From NCBI RefSeq assembly GCF_036884655.1, contig NC_088359.1, positions 16,349,501-16,413,500 of the forward strand: a DNA stretch of 64,000 nucleotides, written 5' to 3'. The number at the start of each line of letters is the position of its first letter. Position 1 is the first letter of the stretch. Origin of the DNA: Musa acuminata AAA Group. Its lineage: Eukaryota > Streptophyta > Magnoliopsida > Zingiberales > Musaceae. The translations under genes and the position numbers were made by a program. Below are positions 34,141 through 44,634 of this stretch, piece after piece. The notes beneath the pieces were generated by a model that made no database searches, had not been told where the DNA came from, and saw nothing but the letters and a program-made list of their open reading frames with translations.

Positions 34141-35267
34141 TGCAAAACTGGCTAACCCCGTGGAACATAAAATTGCTACATGGCTTTCTGGGTTTAACAA
34201 GCTACTACTACAAGTTCGTGAAAAACTATGGAGAGATCAGTGCACCACTTACTTCCTTACAAAAAAAAGATATCTTCCAATGGTCGGACAGAGCCTCCGT
34301 TGCCTTCGACAAACTTAAGGCAACCATGACGACGACGCCGGTGCTAACACTACCAGATTTCAACCGACCCTTCATTATTGAGGCTGACGCATTCGGAGTC
34401 GGAATTGGAGCCATTCTCATGCAAGATGGTCGACCACTCATATACACTAGCAAGGCATTATCTCCCTCCCATCAAAATAAGTCAACATATGATAAGGAGA
34501 TGCTCGCCATTATGCACGCAACAACGAGGTGGAGACCCTACTTGATCAGCCGACGATTTCAAATTAAAACCGACCATAAAAGCCTCAAGTACTTTTTGGA
34601 GCGAAAGATACCATCCCCTGAGCAGCAAAAATGGGTAACAAAACTTCTTGGATTTGATTTTGAAATAACTTACAAAAAGGGGAAAGAGAATGTTCTTGCA
34701 GATGCGCTTTCGCAACTACCCGAGCAAGTTGAAGTTTCGACCGTTTCACTTCCGACCAGCGACTTCCTTGAGGATATTAAGATGGAATGGTAGGAAGATT
34801 CAGATACTAGTAAGATTATAAAAAAATTGGAGGAAGCACCAAGCCCCATGGCTCATTACAATCGGGACTCAAAAGAATTATGCTACAAGGGACGCATTGT
34901 GCTTGTGACAAATTCTACTTGCATCTTCAAGAGCAGATTTTAGACAAAGTTATTCCATATGCAGGGTACTAAATTGAAAAGGAGTACGACATATCACCCA
35001 CAAACCAACAGCCAGACGGAAGTTTTAAATAGGTGCTTGGAGACAGCCCAAAGCCACCCACCAAATATGACTACCCAAAGAGAACTCCAGACCCAGCCAA
35101 GTGCCATTATTGATCGACGGATCGTGACTCGACGACGACGACCCACTAATGAAGTGCTAATAAAGTGGGCGAATCTACCAATAGAAGATGCCACTTGGGA
35201 GAACTATGACGACTTGAAGATCAAATTCCCAGAATTCACGAATCATCAGCCTCGAGGACAAGGCTGA
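34141..35267 (+). pseudogene. A2 RT/RNase H, integrase stub and chromodomain
   Basis: Resumes after L3: LLHGFLGLTSYYYKFVKNYG, RNase H (FIIEADAFGVGIGAILMQDG, KTDHKSLKYFLERK), then ENVLADALSQLPEQVEVSTV to a stop at 34791-34793. Next come the linker (SKELCYKGRIVLVTNSTCI), a stop at 34940-34942, and GTKLKRSTTYHPQTNSQTEV, then directly ETAQSHPPNMTTQ and the chromodomain NEVLIKWANLPIEDATWE ... FPEF. The integrase zinc finger and two catalytic Asp blocks are missing at the same junctions as in A1. It ends 17 bp before the 3' LTR. Confidence 0.9.
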
Positions 35268-35270
35268 TTT

Positions 35271-35284
35271 GAAGAGGGCGGGTC
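35271..35284 (+). promoter_or_regulatory. A2 polypurine tract
   Basis: GAAGAGGGCGGGTC directly before the 3' LTR; identical to the A1 tract. Confidence 0.9.
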
Positions 35285-35722
35285 TGTTAGGACTCTAGCT
35301 TGGAGAGTCCTAATTGAGAGGGACATTCATGTTAAACTGTTAGGACTCTAGCTAGGAGAGTCCTAATTGAGAGGGACATTCTGTTAGGACTCTAACTAGG
35401 AGAGTCCTAATTGAGGGGGGCATTCAAGTAGGAGGTGTTTTCTTAGAGAAGAATTAGGAGTTGTAAGGGAATAGGAGTCTTGACCATGAGTCCTACTAGG
35501 AGTTGGTTAGAAGTAAGAGTCTTAAGTAGGAGTCCTATTAGGAGTTAGGGTTTAGAAGCCCTATAAATAGCCATGTATTCCTTCTCTTTTCATAAGCAAT
35601 AGATGAATCTTTTCTGCAGCCTTTGAGCAGCAACTTGGAGGGAGGAACCCCTATAGAGTTCCAAGGAGGCCGATCCCCTAAAGAGATCAACCCCAAGTTT
35701 AGAATCTGCAAGGGTTCTAACA
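35285..35722 (+). repeat. A2 3' LTR
   Basis: 438 bp with the tripled 5' end. Here all three copies keep the terminal TGTTAGGACTC form, so this LTR may be closest to the ancestor. It is followed by the target duplication GCGAC. Confidence 0.95.
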
Positions 35723-35727
35723 GCGAC

Positions 35728-37383
35728 CTGCCTGCAATCTGCGCCACCTGCTGGTTGGGTGCCCGCAGGCAGCATAGCCTATAGCGACGGCCACGTTGGT
35801 AGCACTTGCGGGCACTGCCCAGCAAGGGGCAATGCCTGCGAGCGTTGCGCCCACAGGGAAAACCGCTCGCAAGGGTGGCAGGGCTCGTAGGGGCGCTAGC
35901 GGACGCTACGCCAGCGAGCAGAGCTGCCTACGGGGGCGACGGTGCCTGCAAGGAGGCCCGACTGCAGGGGTGGCACCGCCCACGGGCAAGGGCAGTGCCC
36001 CCCCGTGCTTGTAGTGGCCGTCGCTGGTAGGGTGGCGGCGGTGGCGGCAACACAATAGGGAGAAAGAGGGGATTAGGGCATCTTCAGGCAAAAGATAGTT
36101 TTGCCCTTCGGAATTTTAGAAATTCCATATTCTATCTTTTACCTAAATTATGAAAATACCCCTCAAAATTTAGAAAATTCCCTACTTGTCCCTAATTTCA
36201 GAAAAAAAAATAATTTAATTAATTAAAAAGTTTAATTTATTATAATTTTTTTATTATTATCTAGTAGTCCTACATCATGATGATTTATACATGTTATGCA
36301 TGATATGTGGACGGATGATCATGGACCGTGTGATGTGTGCACTTGTGATTATTATTATTGGGGCCTACAAGCCACAATTTTATTTCTCGTTTATTGTCGG
36401 GTCTGCGTGCCTATGATTAAGTTATAATCATATGAGGAGATACAGGGAGAGCATAGAAGCGATAGTGGGACCCACGAGACGGACGATCGCGATGCATGGA
36501 GATGCGTCGAGATGCCGACGGAACCAACGAGGACGAGATGGACAATCACAGGGCATGGAGATGTACCGCTGCACACATAGATCTTGATGTGAGTGATTAG
36601 GCTCACTGGCTCGAGCCTGATCATATTTGGCTTTGGTCCATGATTATCTGGTGTAATTGCTCATGTGATGTGTGATTGTTTAAACACCTACTAGATATGT
36701 ATATATATATATATATATATTTGCATGCGATGTAGATATATATTTAATATGTATATATGTGATATATCATATTAGAAGACCAAATTAAAGAAACCCCTCT
36801 CTCGATAATATTAAGTCGGTAAACGTGAGATAATTAGATTGACCCATGTGGCCTTCCATCGTTATAAGTAGGGACCGATTCTCAATGTAGGTTGAGTTGG
36901 TCGAGTCCCTCGAGGCTCACCTATATCATGATTCGCTATCTTGCCTACGATAGAGATATGTCACCGGTGACCTGACGACATGGTATGCTTGGTCGAGTCC
37001 CTGAGGGTATATTATCGAATCATACTCATCTTGTAACGATGGTGTTGACTTAACTAAACATCATGGTTGGTCGAGTCCCTTGAGACCATGTTGATTTGGA
37101 GGCCAAACAAGATGGGAATCACAAGGAATTGTGATCGGCAAGAGTTTCCTACCTTTCAAGCTTAGTGTGATTAGTTGAGTCCCTCGAAGTTGCACTAAGA
37201 CGCCGATTAGATCTCGATCCCCACTAGAAGTCTATCGGAGACTTCTGTTTCACATGCTGAGAGTGTCGCATGACTCGCTTGTAAAATAGTGGGAGTATAT
37301 TAAGATAGAAGTTCATATCTTGATTGTTTATTTTTATAAAATCTACATGTAATTTATTTCTGCTGTAATTTTATTTTCAAAAA
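35728..37383 (+). other. F leader, second part
   Basis: Long untranslated region between the A2 insertion and F gag. 35728-36060 is very GC-rich with repeated GCCTGC/GGGCG words and open by composition only. 36100-36280 is AT-rich. A (TA)n run lies at 36698-36720. Four copies of a GGTCGAGTCCCT motif lie at 36897-37188. No gene recognised. Confidence 0.72.
36897..37188 (+). repeat. Four dispersed TTGGTCGAGTCCCTCGAG motifs
   Basis: Copies at 36897-36914, 36989-37005, 37067-37085 and 37171-37188. All share TYGAGTCCCT and are followed by GAG or GAAG. Spacing is about 80-105 bp. The first and fourth contain the short palindrome CTCGAG or its variant. Confidence 0.8.
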
Positions 37384-38497
37384 ATGTCGCTTTCAAATCC
37401 CTTACGTGGCATACTTGATGTCAACTATCTCACTGGTCCAAATTATATGGATTGGCTCCATAACTCGAGAATTGTTCTCACGACGAAGAAAATCATGTAC
37501 ATCCTTGATATAGTGATGCCTACGCCGGAGGAAGGGGCAAGCGAGGATGAGATCGCTCGCTACGTGAAGTATATTGATAGTCCCACTCTTGCTCAATGTT
37601 ACTTGTTGGGCTCCATGACTCCTGAGTTACAGAGACAGCATAAAAAGATGGATGCCATATCTATTCTCCTACATGTTCCCAAACTATTTGAGGAATAGGG
37701 AAGGACTCAGCGATATGAGATATCCAAAAGCCTCTTCCACGCTAGGATGACTGAGGGGACACCAGTTCATAACCATACCCTAAAGATGATTGAGTGGATA
37801 GAGAAACTCATAGGTCTAGGAATGGTCCTAGAGGATAACCTGTGTGTGGATCTTGTGTGCTTCAGTCCCTACTAGATTCCTTTTCACAATTCATAATGAA
37901 TTTTAATATAAACAAGCTTGAGGTGACTCTCCCATAGCTCCTCAATATGTTGAGGGAGGCAGAGAGCACTATCAAGAAAGAGAAGCCAGTTCTCTACACT
38001 GGTGAGACCAGAAAGAAAATGAAAGCAGAAAAGTCCCTTAAGAAGGGCAAGGGCAAGGACAAGGGCAAAGGCAGACCAGGTAAAGCAAAGGTTGCTAAGA
38101 AAGACCCATCAGAGGACAAAGGCCTGTGCTTCCACTACGAAAAGGAGGGGCACTGGAAGAGGAACTGCAAAGAGTACCTTATAGAGAGGGTGAAACAGAA
38201 ACTTAGAGAAGCTTCAGGAACATTCATGATCAGTCTCCATTTGTCATACTCTTATGATAACACATGGGTATTGGAAACCGGTAGTGCTTATCATATTTGC
38301 AATTTGTTACAAGTTCTATCAAGGCCAAGGAGACTGGCGAGATGCGAGAGGGACCTCAAGATGGGCAATAGAGCAAAAGTTGCTGCAGTAGCTATTGGCA
38401 AGGTCGCCCTACATCTGCTTGGTGGATCTGTTATTGCATTGGATGCATGCTATTTTGTTCCTTATTTGAGGAATAGGGAAGGACTCAGTGATATGAG
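37384..38497 (+). pseudogene. F gag and protease (Angela/Tork-like copia)
   Basis: Gag begins MSLSNPLRGILDVNYLTGPN, continues YMDWLHNSRIVLTTKKIMYI and LTPELQRQHKKMDA-like segments, and stops at 37696-37698. The frame continues in pieces (RYEISKSLFHARMTEGTPVH). The segment at 37947-38497 has a Lys-rich stretch, a zinc knuckle [14 protein letters not shown] with Tyr for the second Cys, and the protease start [13 protein letters not shown] with Glu for the catalytic Asp. Both active sites are therefore damaged. After YFVPYLRN the coding jumps to a 35-bp copy of gag sequence and then LTR D. Pre-integrase sequence is lost at the break. Confidence 0.85.
38463..38497 (+). repeat. 35-bp gag-derived insertion at the D junction
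   Basis: Copy of 37685-37719 in the F gag with one mismatch (C to T), placed between the F protease and LTR D. The protease end (TTATTTGAGGAATA) offers microhomology to gag, suggesting a template switch. Confidence 0.82.
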
Positions 38498-39050
38498 TGT
38501 TAGGATCAAGAGCACTAAGAGGGGGGGTGAATTAGTGCAGCGGAAAACTTTCGACGATTAAAAAAGTGTTCATACGATAAAAGTGATTTCCGTAAGAAAG
38601 TCGATTCGTAAATCACATTAACTTTTGATTAAGCGAGATGTAGCAAAGATATAAATGCAGTTTGCAGTTATGGTTCAAATCAAATAGTAGGCACAAACTG
38701 AAATATGATATTCGTACGAAAAAACTGATTTACGTCTAAATGCTGATTCGTAAATCACTAGATTAAGCGAGATACAGTTTAAAGCAAGGATATAAAGGTA
38801 GTTTGCAGTTATGATAGAAATCAAAACGTAAGCGCAAACTGAAATATGATGATCGTACGATAAAACTGATTTACGTCTAAACGCTGATTCGGAAAGTGCA
38901 AAGCTTGAAACCTGATCGTATATGCGCAGAAAGTAGTAAGCTTTAGAGGAGGTTTGCAGTAAAGATAATATGCTCAAAGTAAATGCAAACCGAGATTTAG
39001 AGTGGTTTGGTCAATCTTGACCTACTCCACTTTTGGCTTCCTCCACCGAC
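38498..39050 (-). repeat. LTR D, reverse arm, first part
   Basis: Starts TGTTAGGATCAAGAGC and runs in reverse LTR order to CTCCACCGAC, where solo LTR D2 is inserted. It pairs with the forward copy at 41418-42142 as one arm of a large inverted repeat. The left flank ATGAG does not match the sequence after 49147, so this is not a simple insertion end. Confidence 0.85.
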
Positions 39051-41101
39051 TGTTAGGATCGAGAGCACTAAGAGGGGGGGGTGAATTAGTGCAGCGGAAA
39101 TCTTTCAGCGATTAAAAACGAAAGCTGCGTTAGTTCGATAAAAACTATTTTGATGCAAAAGCCGATTCTAAGATTACTTATGATGAAGTGCAGTTTACGT
39201 TTAAACACAGTTAGCGTCTAAATGCAGTTTGCGTCTAAATGCAGATTGCGTCTAAACTCAGATTGCGTCTAAGCGCAGTTTGCGTCTAAGCGCAGATTAC
39301 GTCTAAGCACAGTTTGCGTCTAAACACAGTTTGCGTCTAAGCGCAGTTTAAGCAGAAGTATAAAGACAATGTGCTGCTATTGTACAGCTCAAAAAGTAAT
39401 CTACAAAAAGCAGATTTACGTCTAAACGCAGATTTACGTCTAAACGCAGATTTACGTCTTAAACGCATATTTACGTCTGAACTTTGAAACTCGTTTGTAT
39501 ATTCGCAGAAGGCAGTATGCAATTGAAATCAAGACGTAAACGTAAACTGAAATCTGATGATTGTGCGAGGAAAGACGATTTACGTCTAAATGCGGTTTTA
39601 CGTCTAAATGTTGAAACTCGTTGGTAAAATTGCAGAAGACAGTTTGCAGTTATAAATAGAATCAAAATGTAAATGTAAACTGCAAAGAAACTCGTTCGTA
39701 AAAGCGCAGAAGACAGTTCGCAGTTATAAACAGATTCAAGACGTAAATGTAAGCTGTAATGTAAAGATCGTACGAAAACACCTTTTGACGTCTGAATGCA
39801 GATTCGGAAAGATTAGAACTTAGAAGCTTGTTCGTAAAAGCGCAGAGAGTAGTAGCTATGTAGGAGGTTTGCAGTAATGATAAAGTGCTCAAAATAAACG
39901 CAAACCAGAGATTTAGAGTGGTTCGGTCAGTCTTGACCTACTCCACTTTTGGCTTCCTCCACCGGCGAGGTCACCGATGTCAACTAGGGGCCTTCCTTCA
40001 ATGGGCGAAGGCCAACTGCCCTTTTACAGTTTCTCTCCTTTTGACGGGCTCAGGAGACAACCCTTACAGATCGTTTCTCTCCTCTCTTTACAACTCAAGA
40101 CTTGAAGAACAGAAAAGAGGAGAACTTTAGGACTTTACACAAATTTGAGCTCTTAGAGTCACTGAAAAGATCAAGAATTCGGTGTGGATCTGTATCTTTT
40201 CAGTGCTGAATGGGTAGGGTATTTATAGGCCCCAACCCAATTCAAATTTGGAGCTCAAAACGATCAAATCCCGGAATTCCGGGATCAGGCGGTTGCACCT
40301 CTTGACTGGAGAGGTTGCACCGCCTGGCAGAGCTCGAAGACTGAGCCCAGGCGGTGCCACCTCTTGACTGAGGCGGTTGCACCTCTCTGCCAGAGCTCGA
40401 AGACCGAGCTCAGGCGGTGCCACCTCTCTGTCAGGGAGGTTGCACCGCCCAGTCTTGCTCGAAGACTGAGCTCAGGCGGTGCCACCTCCTGGCTGGGGAG
40501 GTTGCACTGCCCAGTCTCGCTGGGAGGCTTAGCCCAAGCGGTGCCACCTCCTGGCCTAGGCGGTTGCACCTCCTGGTGCAATCAGGGTCCGAATGGTTAG
40601 CTCCATTCGGCGCAATTTCAGTCTTTCAGGGGCCCAATTGCCCCAAGATTAAGCTAATGGGATCACCTCCCATTCTCCAACTTAATCAACATGGTAACTA
40701 CGATTAGATCTAAGACAATTTCTGCAGCTTTGCTTCGGTGCGTCAATCGCTTCTTCTGGCGAGTTTCCGGCAAACTTCCGTCGATCATCCGATGATCCCT
40801 CGGTGATGCTCCTGCGGACTTCCGGCAAACTCCTGGACTTTGCAACGATCCACTTGGCAAGTTCCGACGAGCTTCGCTTGGCAAGCTTCTGGACTTCTCG
40901 GATCTGTTCTCGCAGAACCTTCGACGACCGTCCGAACTTCCGTCGAACTCTCGAACTCCCAACGTGATCATGAACTTGACTCCGGCGCAACTCCTGCTGC
41001 TTGTCTAACTTTCATCGTAGTTAATCCTGCACACTTATCTCAACACATAGATTAGACAACAAATGACAATTGACTTCATCATCAAAATCCGAGATTCAAC
41101 A
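39051..41101 (-). mobile_element. D2: solo LTR of family D
   Basis: 2051 bp, TGTTAGGATCGAG to GAGATTCAACA, with the perfect duplication CCGAC (39046-39050, 41102-41106). No internal sequence, so a solo LTR. It carries an expanded minisatellite (39198-39482), a reverse TATA box GGGTATTTATAGGC (40218-40230) and a palindrome array (40287-40578). It sits within the reverse arm of LTR D. Confidence 0.93.
39198..39482 (-). repeat. 17/18-bp minisatellite in D2
   Basis: About nine copies of GCAGTTTGCGTCTAAAC-like units (39198-39350), then four copies of CAGATTTACGTCTAAACG (39412-39482). Other D LTRs have only scattered single copies of ACGTCTAA. The array lies between the TATA box and the LTR 3' end, that is, in transcribed leader. 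Confidence 0.9.
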
Positions 41102-41106
41102 CCGAC

Positions 41107-41403
41107 GAGGTCACCGACGTCAACTAGAGGCCTTCCTTCAATAGGCGAAGGCCAACCACCCTTTCACAGTTTCACTCCTTTTGCCGGGCTTAGGAGACAA
41201 CCCTTACAGAATTTTTTCTCCTCTCTTTACAGCTCAGAACTTGGAAGAAAAGAGGGAGAAGAACTTTTGGCCTTTACAACAATTTTGAGCTCTAAAAATC
41301 ACAGAAAACGATCAAGATTTCGGTGTAAGTTCATACCCTTTCAGTGCTGAATGGGTGGGGTATTTATAGGCCCCAACCCAGTTCAAATTTGGAGCTCAAA
41401 ATT
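41107..41403 (-). repeat. LTR D, reverse arm, second part
   Basis: Resumes after D2 with GAGGTCACCGACGTC-like sequence and passes the reverse TATA box GGGGTATTTATAGG (41357-41370) to GGAGCTCAAAAT. About 14 bp of filler (41404-41417) then separate it from a forward LTR D piece, so the orientation flips here. Confidence 0.85.
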
Positions 41404-41417
41404 TGAAGAACGTCAAC

Positions 41418-42142
41418 AAGTTCTTCTCCCTCTTTTCTTCCAAGTTCTGAGCTGTAAAGCGAGGAGAAAAAATTCTATAAGGGTTCTCTCCTAAGCCCGT
41501 CAAAAGGAGTGAAACTGTAAAAGGGTGATTGGCCTTCGCCTATTGAAGGAAGGCCTCTAGTTGACGTCGGTGACCTCGTTGGTGGAGGAAGCCAAAAGTG
41601 GAGTAGGTCAAGATTGACCGAACCACTCTTAATCTCGGTTTACATTTACTTTGAGCATATTATCTTTACTGCAAATGTCTCTAAAGCTTACTGCTTTCTG
41701 TGCATATACGATCGGGTTTCAAGCTTTGCACTTTCCGAATCAGCGTTTAGACGTAAATCTGTTTTTTCGTACGATCATCATATTTCAGTTTGCATTTACG
41801 TTTTGATTTCTATCTTAACTGCAAACTGCCTTTATATCCTTGCTTAAGTTGCATCTCGCCTAATCAAGTGATTTACGAATCAGCATTTAGACGTGAATTA
41901 GTTTCTTCGTACGAACGTCGTATTTCAGTTTCCTCTTATATTTTGGTTTTCATCATAACTGCAAACTGCCTTCAAAGATTGACTTTAACGTCATCTCGCT
42001 TGATCTTAAGTTAAAGTAATCTTAGAATCGGCTTTCATACCGAAATTGTTTTTATCGTTCGAACGTTTTTTTATCGTCGAAAGATTTTCGCTGCACTAAT
42101 TCATCCCCCCCCCCCCCCCTCTTAGTGCTCTTGATTCTAACA
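41418..42142 (+). repeat. D1 5' LTR, truncated
   Basis: Only the last about 725 bp, from AAGTTCTTCTCCCTC to TTCTAACA, with a C-run of 15 (42105-42119). The promoter with TATA box is missing in this orientation and lies instead in the inverted arm. Confidence 0.88.
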
Positions 42143-42144
42143 AT

Positions 42145-42156
42145 TAGTATCAGAGC
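42145..42156 (+). promoter_or_regulatory. D1 primer-binding site
   Basis: TAGTATCAGAGC: one mismatch (G to A) from TGGTATCAGAGC, two bases after the LTR. Confidence 0.85.
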
Positions 42157-42192
42157 GGGGTTAACTCTCAAACGGATTAAAACCCAAGAGAG

Positions 42193-43775
42193 ATGGCATA
42201 CGCCGAAAACCAAGAGGGCCACTCTATTACACGTCCACCCATGTTCAATGGGATGGACTACACCTATTGGAAGACCCGAATGAGGATCTTTCTTATTTCT
42301 ATGGATTTTGAACTTTGGAATCTTGTCGAAAATGGATTTTCGAAGTCTTCTCTTCCAATGATCGATTGGAATGAATTGGAGAAGAAGGCTTTCGCTCTTA
42401 ATGCAAAGGCTATGAATGCCTTATTTTGTGCGCTTGATAAAAATGAGTTCAACCGTGTTTCAGTTTTTGAAACCATATTTGATATTTGGCACACACTCGA
42501 AGTGACTCACGAAGGCACAAGTAGAGTGAAAGAGTCAAAAATCAATCTTTTGTTACATTCTTTCAAACTTTACCGGATGAAACCGAGTGAGACTATTGGC
42601 GACATGCTTACCCGTTTTACGGATGTCGTCAACGGTCTAAAAGGACTCGGAAAAAGTTTTTTGGATTTTGAACTCGTAAATAAGATTCTAAGATCCCTTC
42701 CTAAGAGTTGGGATCCTAAAGTCACTGCTATTCAAGAGGCGAAAGATCTAAACAACTTCCCTTTTGAAGAACTAATCGGGTCATTAATGACCAACGAGAT
42801 GACTTGCAAAGCTCATGAAGAGCAAGAAGACATCCTTCCAAAGAACAGGAAGGATATGGCACTTAAAATTTCAGAAGACCACTTGAGAGAAATCTCAAGT
42901 GATGAGGACTGTGATGATGACTTGGCACTTCTAACAAGAAAATTTAAAAAATTCATTAAAAGAAACAAGTTTAAGAATGAAACAAAAAATAAATTTGAAC
43001 ACAAGAAGGACCAAGTTATTTTCTATGAGTGCAAGATGCCGGGACACTACAAGAGTGATTGTCCCCAAATCAAGAAGAGAACATCAAAGAAGAAGGCGCT
43101 CAAAGCAACGTGGGATGACTCGAGCGCGTCCGAAGAAGAGGAGTCCAACACCGAGCAAGTTGCTCATTATGCCTTAATGGCTATCGGAGAGGAGGTAACG
43201 AATTTAATAGATGCAGATTTATCATTTGATGAATTATTAAAGCCTTCCATGACTTATTTGATGAATGCAAGATTATTAGTAGAAAATACAAATTGCTAAA
43301 AAAGGAGCATGATAGTCTTACTTGTAATTTCGATAAGTTAAAAACTGAATATCATGATAGTTTAAGTTCATGCATAAAGTGTCATGATCTAGAAACTCTC
43401 CAAAAGGAAAACTTGCTACTTAAGGACACCTTGAAGAAATTCGAGGTTGGTAGCAAGTCATTGAACATGATCCTTGCAAACAAGGGTCACGTTCCCAAAA
43501 GAAGTGGAATCGGATTTGTGAGAAGTCCTCACCAAAATCCAACCACCTTCATAAAAGGCCCCATCTTACATGTTCGACACCAAAGCAAATACAACTTTTG
43601 TTGTAAACTTGGACACAAAACGTATTATTGTCCATTCAAGAAAATTAGTCCGAACAAATTAATTTGGGTTCCTAAAGGAACCATGATAAATTCTATGCAA
43701 CATGATAAACAATATAGATCTATTTTTGAGGCACCCAAAAGTAAATGGGTACCTAAAGATCATCCTTTCTTGTAA
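42193..43775 (+). pseudogene. D1 gag with frameshift and damaged zinc knuckles
   Basis: The first frame (368 codons) has PPMFNGMDYTYWKTRMRIFL, NALFCALDKNEFNRVSVFE, HTLEVTHEGTSRVKES and DMLTRFTDVVNGLKGLGK. The zinc knuckle FYECKMPGHYKSDC has lost its first Cys. A frameshift near 43290 moves to a second frame: LKKEHDSLTCNFDKLKTEYH, LQKENLLLKDTLKKFEVGSK and another knuckle, YNFCCKLGHKTYYC, with Tyr for the first Cys. It ends KWVPKDHPFL. This is the gag of a SIRE/Maximus copia element and is closely related to the C1 gag. Confidence 0.9.
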
Positions 43776-44634
43776 AGACATAAAACTTCTTAAGCTGGGA
43801 GCAAGAAATAATATCCTGCTCTTTGGATTCTCGATATTCATGACATGAGATCCAAAAAGAACTCGCGATGCTCTCTAGCCTAAATAACAGAAGAGGATTA
43901 GAAAGTTAAAATTACAAATGTGATATAGATGTAATCCTATTTGATCTCTCAGAATTGGAAACCCATGATCCTCACTTCACATATCTTGTAGATTTTCAAA
44001 CTCATTGATTTCATCCGTTTGTTACTTTCAATTCCAACTATATCATGAACTTACTAAGCTTGTCATGAACTTGCAAGACTTACCAATCTGAACAATCCAT
44101 CACAAACATGTATGCACGTCACAAGATCTATCTTGATCATGCAAAATTTCTTATCTTACAATGAAAATTCTTACGTAATTACGTAAGTAAATTTGATTGC
44201 TCTGAATAAAAATTCTTCTTAAGTCAAAAACTTTCAAATCAGATCACACTGTGGTCAGAACAAGTGCTCACCGCTTGTAGGTGGTGGCACCGCCCCAGCT
44301 GGAGGTAGCACCTCCGGCTGTCACGTGTTGCAAGTGGTTGCTCCGCCCCAGCTAGAGGTGCAACCGCCCGCAACTCTACCCCTTTTTAACCCGAGCTAGG
44401 GCCGACGGTGGAACCGACCCCAACTCACTCCCTTCCCCTCTTTACTCTTCCAAAGCTTCTCCACCTCCATTTCTCCCCTCATAGCATCCAAAATACTTCT
44501 CATTTCGAAGCAAAAGATCAACAATCTTTCCCCCTCTTGAAGATCTCACTAAGGTATTCTCTAAGAAGCCCTTAAATTCTATTTTTTGATTCATTTACTC
44601 TTGCTCATTACTATCCTCCTAAATAGCAGTAGTT
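43776..44634 (+). promoter_or_regulatory. Putative promoter and 5' UTR of the D1 cargo ORF
   Basis: Non-coding and unlike known pol. 44270-44420 has GC-rich words of the LTR palindrome type (GGTGGCACCGCCCC, GGAGGTAGCACCTCC, GAGGTGCAACCGCCC). Next come TTTTTAACC (44384-44392), a pyrimidine-rich stretch (44430-44480), a possible splice donor AAG/GTATTC (about 44551) and acceptor ATAGCAG (about 44622-44628) just before the ATG. A leader with an intron is an inference. Confidence 0.4.

Larger units (their letters stand above)
15231..35722 (+). mobile_element. A2: Reina-like chromovirus, nested and rearranged
   Basis: The 5' LTR (15231-15668) and 3' LTR (35285-35722) are both 438 bp, with the perfect target duplication GCGAC (15226-15230, 35723-35727). 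Roughly ten visible differences make it older than A1. The internal part is split by LINE L1a/L1b, the tandem duplication, element C1 and LINE L3. Removing them leaves the same truncated gag-protease-RT-RNase H-chromodomain layout as A1, with the same deletion junctions, so the deletions predate both insertions. It sits in the leader of copia element F. Confidence 0.92.

Noticed and set aside
35796..36091. Several GC-rich open frames of 60-75 codons
   Set aside because: High GC lowers stop frequency. The peptides are Ala/Arg/Gly-rich without a family match I know, and the region is F leader.
39198..39482. Regular short repeats that could suggest a CRISPR array
   Set aside because: Units of 17-18 bp are directly adjacent with no unique spacers, there are no cas genes, and the DNA is plant. 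Minisatellite.
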